64,000 nucleotides of DNA from Posidonia oceanica (Eukaryota; Streptophyta; Magnoliopsida; Alismatales; Posidoniaceae). How positions within the stretch are numbered: position 1 is the first letter of the stretch; every line of letters starts with the position of its first letter. Of the stretch, positions 23,023-34,100 are shown piece by piece. Below the pieces are notes generated by a model. It saw only the letters and a list, made by a program, of their open reading frames with translations, was not told the origin of the DNA and searched no databases. The translations under genes were made by a program, and so were the position numbers. The stretch lies in NCBI GenBank assembly GCA_037176725.1, contig JAZBRS010000050.1:19176001-19240000 (forward strand). The letters run 5' to 3'.

Positions 23023-26000
23023 TGTAGTAATCCCGGTGTTCAGATCGTCCATGCACATTGCCAAAGCTCGTGTGCACCGATCAGAATCAAGCTCACTATT
23101 ACCGGCTATGTCCGAGAAGGAAGACTTAACTCGAAAACATTTTAAAAAAGGAAAAAAGGGGGAAGAAAAGAAGAAGATAAGACAAAATCGGAGTCGCCAC
23201 CAAGTCTATTAGATCGGGAGACAAGGAAAACCAGGGAAATGCGTGAATAATCACGCAAAACCAAGCAAAAGATGCAATGCAGGGCAATGCAGAAGAGATG
23301 AGATGCAAATGAATGCAAATGATGTGACTCGTGCCTAGGATAAGGGCAATATGGTCATTGCGGGCCAAGAGAGGAGGCAAGGACTCCTGTTACGTGCAGG
23401 GAAGGTGTTAGGCACCCCCGACACGCCCGAGAATCGGTCTTTCTAGGCTTACGCTCGCATACGCAGGGTAATGCAGACTTTGAATGCCTAAGAACCAATG
23501 GATGCCTATCTAAATGCTCGAAGGTGTGCTCTAAGTGAGGGAATGCAATGCAGGAAAGTAAACGTGCAGTCTAAGCGCTCAGCAACGCTGTCTGTGTTTC
23601 GAACCGGGCGAAACCTGGCTCGTGAGAACTCCAGGCAGTAAGCATCACTGCCCTATATGCAAGTGCAGGCGATAAAACAAAACAGCGGTGAAAACAGGCA
23701 ATGCGGGCGACATGCAAGAGAAAACAACGTAAAACACGCAAAATGGTGCGAGAGGCGAAGCCGATACGCAAAACGATACAAGAATCGAGGTCGACGCGCA
23801 AAACGATGCGAGAAACAAAGCAAGAACGTAAAACAGTGCGAAAAACGAGGCAAGGACATAAAACCGTGCGAAAAACAAAGTCGGCATGCAGAATGGTGCG
23901 AGAAATAAGCGAGACACGCAAAACGGTGCAAGAGACGAGTGAGGCACGCAAAACGGTGCAAGAAACGAGCGAGGCACGCAAAACGGGGCAGGAAACAAAG
24001 CGGCAGGAAGAATGATGCAAGAAAACGAAACGACATGCAAAACGGTGCAAGAAAACAAAGTGGCACACAAAACGGTGCAAGAACCAAAGCTGGCGCGCAA
24101 AACGGTGCAACAAAACAAAGCGGCACGCAAAACGGTGCAAGAAAACAAAACAGCACACAAAACGTTGTGAGAAAACAAAGCGGCACGCAAAACGATGCAA
24201 AAGAACGAAACGATGCACAAAACGGTGCAAGAAAACAAAGCGACACGCAAAACGGTGCAAGAAAACAAAGCGGCATGCAAAACGATGCAAGAAAACAAAG
24301 CTGGTACCTAAAACGGTGCAAGAAAATAAAGCTGGCACGCAAAACGGTGCAAGGAAACGAAGTGGCACGCAAAACGATGCAAGAAAACAAAGCTAGCACG
24401 CAAAACGGTGCAAGAAAACAAAGCTGGCACACAAAACGGTGCAAGGAAACGAAATAGCACGCAAAACGATGCAAGAAAACAAAGCTGGCACGCGAAACGG
24501 TGTGAGAAAACAAAGCTGGCACACAAAACAGTGCAAGGATACAAAGTGGTACGCAAAACGATGCAAGAAACAAATTTGGGTACGTAAAACGGTGCAACAA
24601 AAAAAGCGGCATGCAAAACGGTGCAAGAAAACAAAGCGGCACGCAAAACGGTGCGCGAAACAAAGCTGGCGTGCAAAACGGTGCAAGAAAACAAAGTTGG
24701 CACGCAAAACGGTGCAAGGAAACGAAATGGCATGCAAAACGATGCAAGAAAACAAAGCTGGCACGTGAAACGGTGCAAGGAAACAAAGCGGTACGCAAAA
24801 CGATGCTAGAAACAAAGTTGGGCACGCAAAACGGTGCAAGAAACAAAGTGGCACGCAAAACGGTGCAAGAAAACAAAGCTGGCACGCGAAACGGTGCGAG
24901 AAAACAAAGCTGGCATGCAAAACGGTGCAAGGAAACAAAACGGTACGCAAAATGATGCAAGAAACAAAGTTGGGCACGCGAAACGGTGCAAGAAACAAAG
25001 CGGCACGCAAAACGGTGCAAGAAACAAAGCTGGCATGCGAAACGGTGCGAGAAAACAAAGCTGGCACGTAAAACGGTGCAAGGAAACAAAACGGCACGCA
25101 AAACGGTGCAAGAAAACAAAGTTGGCACGCAAAACGGTGCAAGGAAACGAAATGGCATGCAAAACGATGCAAGAAAACAAAGCTGGCACGTGAAACGGTG
25201 CAAGGAAACGAAATGGCATGCAAAACGATGCAAGAAAACAAAGCTGGCACGTGAAACGGTGCAAGGAAACAAAGCTGTACGCAAAACGATGCTAGAAACA
25301 AAGTTGGGCACGCAAAACGGTGCAAGAAATAAAGCGGCACGCAAAACGGTGCAAGAAACAAAGCTGGCACGCGAAACGATGCGAGAAAACAAAGCTGGCA
25401 CGCAAAACGGTGTGCAAAATAACAAAACGGTACGCAAAATGATGCAAGAAACAAAGTTGGCCACGCGAAACGGTGCAAGAAACAAATCGGCATGCAAAAC
25501 AGTGCATGAAAACAAAACGGCACGCAAAACGGTGTGCGAAACAAAGTTGGCGTGCAAAACGGTACAAGAAAACAAAGCTGGCACGCAAAACAGTGCAAGG
25601 AAACGAAACGGCACGCAAAATGATGCAAGAAAACAAAGCTGGCACGCGAAACGGTGCAAGGAAACAAAGCGGTACGCAAAACGATGCAAGAGACAAAGTT
25701 GGACACGCAAAGCGGTGCAAGAAACAAAGCGGCATGCACAACGGTGTAAGAAAACAAAGCGGCACGCAAAACGGAGCGCGAAACAGGGCGAGAAAGAGCG
25801 CGCAAAAGCCATGCAATGCGAATGATATACAAAAGATGTTGCCAAAGTTCAAGAGGACTTACCTTGGAAACCTGATGCCTGATCTGAAATCTGATTGGTC
25901 CATGCTGAAGAATGCTCCGCCGGGGTCGCCCAGGTAGCTTAGTTGAGAAGATCCAACGGCCGGATCAGAAGATATCTAGACTTAAAGCAGGAGGCAGGAA

Positions 26001-29000
26001 TAGGGGAGAAGATAAGATCTAAGTGTAAAAGGGGCCTAAGGGGTGTGCAAAACAGGTCCTTCCGTGTAAACGGGAGCTAAGAATGCCTGAGTGTGTGCAA
26101 AGGATGCCGGATGCAAGGATGCAATGCGTGCGGAATGCAAGAAGAGACTTAGGGATGACCTTTTTGAAAAAAAAGGGACTTACATGCAATTTTGAAAAGA
26201 ATGGGGATCTGAATGCAATTTTACAGAGTGCAGGGTTCAAAATGCAAAGTTTCAGGGTGGCCATGCATCAGGACAGGTTTTGAAATCGAATGGTAAGTCG
26301 ACATGCAATTTTGAAATCAACAGGGTTTAACATGTAATTTTTCCAGCAAAACAGGGGTCTGAGTAATCTGGAATGCAAACAGGGGCCTATATGCAATTTT
26401 TCAAACATGCAGGGGGAAAAATGCAATTTTATAAGCAAACTATGCATTTAAATACATATTGTGAGCATTCAGAGGACCTATATGCAATTTTCAAGTCATG
26501 CAGGGTAAGAAATGCAATTTTCTAAGCAAACTATGCATTTAAATGACCAACAGAGGATCTATATGCAATTTTTAAATCATGCAGGGTCAAAAATGCAATT
26601 TTATAAGCAAAATATGCATTTAAATGCATGCTGTGCATCATGAAGGACCTATATGCAAAAATCAGATACTGTGAGGGAAGACAATGCAATGCAGTAAGAA
26701 AAATAGATAGATAAAACCTAAGTTAACAGATCAGAGGATTAACTTGCAAATCAAAAAACTAACAAGGACTAGAAATGCAATACATCAAGGTAAAATATGT
26801 GCATTTAAATCAGATTAACTATTGAAGGACTAACATGCAATTAACTGATTTTTGTATTTTTTCATGCAATTTTATAAGATTAACATACGAAATTAAATGG
26901 ATTTTCAACAGGGGCAGGGTCTGAATGTAATAAATTAGAAACAATGACCGAAAATGCAATTTCAAGGAAAATTTCATATGTTAAGGAAAAATAACAGCGA
27001 TGGCAAGCAAAAGAAAATAAAAAACAGGACACTGTAGCGAAATGCAACAGAGGCCGGAGCCGGGGAAGAAGGGGTGCTGGGGCGGTGCTGACGGCCTAGA
27101 GAGCTTCGTCGGAGACGCACGGAGGCCGGAGGGTGGTCGGCGCGCCATGATAGAGCTCGGAGCTGACCGGAGAAGGCGGCGGAGCTCTGCAGAGCCTCTG
27201 GAAGCAGACCGGAGGAAGGAAGCGTCGACGGCGGAAATGGAGGACAGGGCGGCGTCACTGGAAGCTCCACGGTGCTCGGGGGATTGACGGCGAGGGATTT
27301 GGGGGCCGGAGCGACGATCGCGCGCAGCAAGCTCGCCGGAGAAGACGGGTTAGCGACAGAGTTGACTTCAGGCGACAGGAGGCTAAACCCTAGTCTAATG
27401 GGTCGGAGAGCAAGAGAAGAAGAAATCTAGACTACGGGTGGAAGTGGGTACCAATTTCGATGTCTAAAATGCTCCCCCGACGTAGGTGACTTTAGCAGAG
27501 ATCGGCGGTGGTGGTCTGACTGGTGCAGGTGCCCCTGGCGGCTCGCGAGGATCTGGATCGACTCCAGGTGCTGCTCCGGTGCTCCCTGGATGCTCGGGCG
27601 CAAGTTTTGCAGGCCGGCGGAAGAAATGGGATTTTTGGGTTCAGCAGGGACTGCCGGAGGTGGGGGGAGGATTTTGTTGCTCCTCGGGCTGAACGGGGGG
27701 TGCTGGTGGACTTCTGAGTGTCTGGTGAAGGTTGCTGGAGGCTTGAATTGGTAAGAGGGACGCTGTGGAGGGAGTTGGCTGATGGTTTGATTTTTGGGCA
27801 GAAAATGGTACAAGTGTTTGTGGTGGAAGATCCGGTCTGTGGTGGGAATGAAGGCTAAGGGCTTAGTGGTCTGGGATGGTGGTGTTCCAGTGAGTTACGG
27901 GGCGGAGTTTGGGGAGATTTAGTGTGCAGTGGTGCTGGGAATTTTGGAGGGGGAGGTGTTGGGTTCTGTGGGTGTTTTCAGAGTGGTTCGAGGTGATTTC
28001 GGGGTGGATTTGGTCGTGGAACCGGAGACTGTGATGGTGGAAGTTTGGGTGAGATTGGGGGGTGAATTGGGAGAAGTTTCGGAGGCGTTCGGGGCTCTGG
28101 TTGGCAGTCGGCTGAAGGAGAGGGAAGTGCGGATTTTTTAGAGGAACTGGGGAGAATTCTCTCTGCTCTCTCAGGCTGGGGGCGTGCAAGGAAGAAGAAG
28201 GTCTCTCGGCAATCCAAAGGGGGTCTCTCTAGTCTGGGTGCTGGTTTTTGATCCCTTTCATCTGCAGGCCCTCTGGTTGCCATTAATTGCTCGGAGAGGT
28301 GGTGACAGGGGCTTTGCAGGTGCACAGGCGGAGGGCGGTGCACGCCGGTCCGGCCTGAGCAGGAGGCGTGTGGGCGTGCAAGGACAGCAGGTACCGGACG
28401 ATGTACTGTCGGCAGCAGAAGCTGTTGCAGAGGAAAAAAGAGAAGAAAGAAAAACCAGAAGGAGCAGGAGAGGAAGAAGAAGGGAAGAGGAGGAGAAATC
28501 GGCCGTGGACCGGGCCTGCGCGGAAAAAAGAAAGAAAAAAAAGTGAAATAAAGAAGGAGGAGGGAGGTTAGGTGGGCCGGACCAGAAGGCAAAAAAGAAA
28601 TAGAAAGGAAGGAAGAAAGAAAGGAGGGGAAGGAGGGGAAGAAAAATGAAAAAGAAAATTAAAATAAAAATAGAAAAAATGATAAAAAGCTTTGAAAACA
28701 ATTCAGAGTGGTTGTTCCTTAAGTTAGGCTATTTTAATTAGGTTTTTAAAGATTATTTTTAAGCTAATTAGGGTTAGAAGGATTTTTGATTTTCATTCAA
28801 GTTTTTAGGATTTTAGTTTTCTTCAAATTGTTTTTTGATTTGGTTTAAATGTTTGTTAAAACTTTTTTAATTGTTTTTTAGTTGAGTTTTTCTTATTAAG
28901 TTTTTCTTGTTAAGTTGGGATTTTTTAATTAGGCTTTTTTAATGGGTTGCTTTTTTTAATTGGTTAGGAGGAATTTTAGTCTTTTAGTTTTTAGGATTTT

Positions 29001-30165
29001 CTTCTTGAGTCTCTTTTAAATTACCTTTTATTTTGTTAAATTCTTTTAGTATTTTCCAGTTAAGTTTTTCCTTGTTAAGCTTTTCCTTTCTTTCTTTTAA
29101 ATTAAATTGTTTTTGAAGTTTTCTAATTGCCTCTTTTAGATTTGTTAAGTTTTTCCTTAATTACTTGTCTTAGCATTTTTAACTGTTTTCTTCTTCTTTT
29201 CTTTTTTTTAGGATTCGTTTTCGATTATTTTTAATGAGGTTTTTACTTTTGTTTTGTTTTGATTATATATTGGTTTTTTACTTGATTTTACAGCATTTTC
29301 TTTTGTTTGTTTTGTATTTTTTAGATTGCATTCTTAATTTCCTTTTTTAGTTGGATTCAATTAGGTTTTTGTTTTTAATCGTTTGGTTAGTTTTTTAATT
29401 ATTTCTTTTAGGATTTGGGCTTGTTTCTCTTTTGTTTTAGAGTATTAAGGGTTTTCAAAGGTTTTTTGGAGATTTAGTAAGAGAAGAGAAGGGGAAATTT
29501 GAAATGAGAGGAAAAGGGAGAAATGGGAGAATAAATAGGAAAGAGGGGAGTTGAAGGAAAGTAATCTTTTGAAAATCAAAGAAAATGGTAAAAATAAGAT
29601 AAAAATAGGAATAAGATTGAGAACAGATGGGAGCACAAGGGGGACCCACAGCCAGGCAAAAAAGAGGGAGAAAAGGAGGTGAAAAGAAGGAGGATAATCA
29701 GGAGAGAGAGAGGAGAGAGAAAAGAATAATCTAGGAGAGAGAAAAGGATAATTTGGACAAAAGGAGGTCTTAGAGGTTTCAAAAAGGGGTGAAATTTGGT
29801 GGGTATGTGGTCTAGGGTCTCTAGTCTTCATCCCAGGGTTTCAGTTTGGTTTTGAGAAAGTTTTGGAAGGGTTTTGAGGTATAGAAAACGGGTAGTTTTG
29901 CCTAAGTTTCTAGGGTTTTTGGGAGCGATTTTGGTTTGAAATTCTAAGGACTTTTTGGTGGGTTTGCTAAGTCAGGATGAGTGAGTTTTCCTATGGATTT
30001 TGGGTAGTTTTCGGGTTCGGGAAAGGGGGGTAATCTTAGGTTGAGTTTTGGCTTGTTTTGAAGGGAAAGATGAAGAGAATGGTGTGAGTTTGGACCTAGG
30101 TTTGGGTTCAGAAGCCACCAGAAGATTCCAATCGATCCGGGCCTGTCAAAATGGGGTGTCAACAG
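23023..30165 (-). mobile_element. 3' LTR of element B (7143 bp)
   Basis: On the minus strand it begins TGTTGACACCCC at 30165 and ends GGGATTACTACA at 23023, and its start abuts a polypurine tract, so it is a 3' LTR. It has the block order of the other long LTRs in reverse: conserved core 23023-23660, minisatellite 23700-25800, T-rich GCAT-motif block 26040-26960, GC-rich block 27040-28500, GGGCC motifs near 28520-28580, AT-rich block 28680-29460. It is about 1.4 kb longer than the LTRs of C, mainly because the minisatellite is about 2.1 kb and not about 0.5 kb. It lacks the extra segment of E and S2. Confidence 0.9.
23700..25800 (-). repeat. Expanded 30/31-bp minisatellite in the LTR of B
   Basis: About 65-70 units of the type GGCACGCAAAACGGTGCAAG plus AAAACAAAG (plus-strand reading), mostly 30 or 31 bp. 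Higher-order repeats of two to three units occur, for example around 24700-24790 and 25140-25260. It keeps frames open for up to 730 codons on the minus strand and for shorter runs on the plus strand. Those frames are repetitive and not genes. Confidence 0.92.
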
Positions 30166-30181
30166 ATGCCCCTCCCTGAGC
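30166..30181 (-). promoter_or_regulatory. Polypurine tract of element B
   Basis: On the minus strand CTCAGGGAGGGGCATC sits directly before the LTR. It is the primer for second-strand synthesis. The identical sequence precedes the 3' LTR of C. Confidence 0.88.
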
Positions 30182-30737
30182 GAGGTCAAGCGAAGCGAGG
30201 CCGCTGCTCAGGGTTGACGAGACACCCCATCTGACCGACGGGAGCAGAGGATTGCTGTCGGCGTGAGCCACTTATTCGGCGAATGCACCGAACATCGTGG
30301 ATCGTTGCCGCAATGCAAAGTGCAGGTGCAGATGGATGAAATGCAATGTATGCCAATGCATGCGAATGCGGATGCAATGCAAAAGTTAGTGCCGGAGTTA
30401 GTACCGATGGGGAAGCCAAAACAACGCGGATGATGCTGATGATGCCGATGATGCTTAGACTAGCCTGCGATGCTGCGCGACTGAAGAGTTGATGCAACCG
30501 GATGCTAGAGGGGGAGCTGCAGCGTGATGTGGAACTTGGTGGTAAGTCCAAACCTGCGCAGCAAGAAGGAAACAAAAGGCAGCTTGTTCTTGCCCAAGGG
30601 AGCAAGCAAGCAAGGCGGCCGGGGCCGCGCAGAAAAGGAGTAGCCAAAGCTACAAAGATGCGACGGGAGAGGGGGACCCTCTCCTGACGTGGAGGGATGC
30701 GGGGCTCCGTCTTTTGGAACGAAGTCGCGCGAAGGAG
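30182..30737 (-). other. 3' noncoding region of B next to the polypurine tract
   Basis: The first ~150 bases are nearly the same as 53600-53728 in C, including GCCGAATAAGTGGCTCACG and an inverted copy of the LTR start (GACACCCCATCT, about 30219-30230). The remainder is rich in GATG and GCAATG runs without a supportable gene. The frame at 30186-30785 has no recognisable domain and no counterpart in C. Confidence 0.6.
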
Positions 30738-31141
30738 GTGATAAGTTATCAGACTTATCAGCTGGGGGGATGAGTTTCGGATCATCAGCCAAGAGCGATA
30801 GTTTACGGTCCTATCAACCAGAAGCGATAATTTACGGTCCTATCAACCGGAAGGTGCAGTTGTGAGTGATAGTTACTGGATATCAGCCGCATAACATGGT
30901 TGCAAGTGATAGTTTTGGATATCAGCCCAGGATGAGTTTTGGATCATCAGCCAGAGAATGATAGTTTACGGTCCTATCAACCGAAAAGGGCAAACCATGA
31001 GTGATAGTTACTGGATATCAGCCGTATAACATAATTGCAAGTGATAGTTTTGGATATCAGCCTAGGATGAGTTTTGGATCATCAACCAGAGAATGATAGT
31101 TTACGGTCCCATCAACCAGAAGGTGCAATTATGAGGGATAG
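30738..31141 (-). repeat. Hairpin repeat array of B, part 1 (unit 132-135 bp)
   Basis: Each unit holds four short inverted repeats (plus strand): TGATA-GTTACTGGA-TATCA, TGATA-GTTTTGGA-TATCA, GATGA-GTTTTGGA-TCATC and TGATAG-TTTACGGTC-CTATCA, each followed by GCC or ACC. The arms differ between subunits but stay complementary. Solo LTR S2 interrupts the array at 31141. Confidence 0.85.
31137..31141. repeat. Target site duplication of S2, left copy (GATAG)
   Basis: GATAG directly precedes TGTTGACA at 31142 and directly follows the LTR end at 36959. Confidence 0.92.
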
Positions 31142-34100
31142 TGTTGACACCCCAACATGGCAGGCTTGGACCATTATGGGACCCTCTGGTGATTGCTGGA
31201 CTCAAACCCAAACCAAACCAAACCCTAACCCTCTTCTTTACCTTTCAAAACTAGCCAAACTTGACCTAAGCCTTTACCCCTCTTCCCAAGCTCAAAACCT
31301 GACCAAAATCCATAGGAAAACCCACCAACACCCACTTATCAAACCTACCCAAGAACTTAGAAACTTTCAACCCAAGACCATTCCTAAAAACCCTAGAAAG
31401 CCTAGGTAAAACTACCCTTTTTCTACACCTTAAAACCCCTCCAAAACCTTCTTGAAACCAAACCAAAACTTCAGACCCAGCTCTTCAAACCCCAGACTAC
31501 CCACTCCCCAAGTTTCATCCCATTCCAAGACCTCTAAGCCTCTCATTTGCCCTAATTATCCTTTTCTCTCTCCAGGATTATCATTTTCTCTCTCCTCTCT
31601 CTCTCCTGATTATCATCTCTCTTTTCATCACTCTCTTGCTCTTTTTCCTGCCTGGCTGTGGGCCCCCTTTGTGCTTCTATCCCTTCTCTATCTTATTCCT
31701 ATTTTTACTTTATTTTTAACATTTTCCCTGAATTTTAAAAAATCATTTCCCTCCAACTCATCTCTTTCCTTTTTATTTCTCCCTTTTCCCATTTTCTTCC
31801 TCCTTCTTCTTTCCTTTTTCTTTCCTTTGCTAAAATCCATAAAAAACCTTAAAAATCTCTAAAACTCTGAAACATAAGAGAAACAAATCAGAACTCTAAG
31901 AAAAATAATTAAAAAACGTTAAACAAACAATTAAAAACTTGAACCTAACTAAATCAAGCTAAAAAGGAAATCAAGCATGCAAACTAAAAAATGCAAAACA
32001 AACTAAAAGAAAATACTGAAAAATCAAGGAAAAAACTAAAATAAAATCAAAACCCACCAAAAGTGAAAACCCTATCAAAAGAATTAAAAAAAAAACCCTA
32101 AAAAGAAGTAAAACAATTAAAACACTAAGATAAGTAATTAATGAAAGAAAAAAGCCTAACTTAGCAAACCTAAGAAAAAAACAACCTAAGAACTTATTTG
32201 AAAAGAAAATAAAAAACACATTAAAAAGACTTAAAAACACTCCATCAAACCAGAGAAACCCAACTAAAAAACATCAAGAAAAATTAACAAATAAAAAACC
32301 AAAAACCTAATTCAAAAGACTTAAGGAAGAAAAACATAAAAGACTAGAACTAAAAAGCCCAAAACCCACTCCAATTAACCTAAAAATAAATCTTAAAAAT
32401 CCTAATTAACACCCTAAGTATTTAACAAGAGAAACACAGTTAAAAGAACAATTTAAAAAGGTTTAACAAACACTTAATCAAGTGGAAAACGAATTAAAAA
32501 CAAATAAAACCCTAAAACCTTAATCAAGCCCAAAACTCCTTTAAACCACACTAATTAACCTAAAAACAGTCATTAAAAATCTGATTAAAATCCTAACTCA
32601 CAACACAAACACCCTAATATTTTTACTTATTTTTAATTTATTTTTTCTAATTTTATTTCCTCTCTTTTCCCTCTCTTTCTTTCTTTCTTCTCATTTTTCT
32701 TTTCTTCCTTTTCCTTGCTGGGCCCAATCCAGCCCGTCCACCTTCTTTCTTTTCTTTTTTCTTTCTTTCGGCCCGCGGCCCGGCCTGCCTTCCACCCTTC
32801 TTCTTCCTCAGCCTTCTGCGTTTTCCTCTGTTTTTCTCCTGCGAGCAGCTGCTGCAGTGCTCCCTCCATCGTTCAAATTTGAAGCCCTCCATCCAATCAC
32901 CTACAGAGCTTGCCGCCTCTCTTCCATTTCAGCACCTTTTCCGAGAGGCATTGAGTGCCTGTCATCTCGCCGGCTGCTGGTCTCCTTAGCTGCAGTGCTG
33001 CGCTGGTGGAATTTGAATTCCAGAGCGCACGTGCAAGCAGCTTCCAGCAGATAAAAGCTTCATCCTCCTCCCTTCTTAAAGAGTCTTCTTTTGCCATCGG
33101 AGAAAAAACGAGAGGTCCAGAGAGAATTCCCCACCGAAACCTTCCTCTTTTCCCTCTGAATTCCACAGCAGAACTCCCTCTTTCTTCTCCAGCAAACCAG
33201 CCCCCTTCCAAGCCTAAATTTCTCTCCCAACTGATCCCCCAAGTTCACCCAGAAACCCAGCAATCCCCTCCCACCATTTCCCGGCCATTCCACCCCTCAG
33301 AACCACCCCAGTTCACCTAAATCCACCGCAGAAGCTAACTGCAAGCCAACTCCAATCCCTCCTGAAATTACCTTCACCACAGTCCACCGCATCTTCCCAA
33401 ACCTTCCCCAGATATTCGCCTGAACTCCACCTTCCTGAAGCACCTAGCCTTCAGCCTTCTCCTCCATCACAGACCGAAATCTTCACCACAAACACTTACC
33501 CCTCCTTCGGACCAGAAATCAGACCAACCTTCAATCTCCCTCTACACTCTCCAGAACCATAATCCAATCATCCAGAACCCCTCACCGGACCTCCAGCAAC
33601 CTCCCGGAGGGTCCCATCCAGTCCGACGTGCAGCGAACAACCCCTCCGACCTCCGGCCATCTGTCTGAACCCACAAAGTACCGAATCGCCGCCTGAGCTC
33701 TGAAGCTTCCATCCGATCGTCTGGGAAGCACCGGAGGAACGTTCTGAAGCAACTCCAGCCTTCGCAAGCAGCTGACGACGCCCGCAGCGACCGGACGACC
33801 TCCACCGGCGACTGCTGAAGCCATCGACGTCGGGGGGACGACTCAGACGCGGGCTCAGGTGATTCTTTACTCCCTTAGTCTTCTTTTCTTCCCGTGCTGC
33901 TTCTCCGCCCCTTAGAAATAGGATTCCGGCCCTCCTGCTCCGATTACCAGCTCCGGTCAGATCGTCTTCTCCGGCGAGCTCTCCCGGTCTTCACGTCGCT
34001 CCGGCCAGCGGAACGCGCCTCCAGTAATCCCCTCAGGTCCGCACGAACCTCAGGAGTGTTCTCCGGCCCTCAGAACGCAACGTCGCTGCGTCGATCGGCC

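Noticed and set aside
23700..25800. Repeat array resembling a CRISPR locus
   Set aside because: Units follow each other without unique spacers, the sequence is inside a plant LTR, and there are no associated genes.
23653..25845. A 730-codon minus-strand frame (and others of 479 and 279 codons) that look like large repetitive proteins
   Set aside because: They lie within the 30/31-bp minisatellite. The period keeps several frames open on both strands, there is no domain, and the equivalent arrays in other LTRs differ in length and frame.
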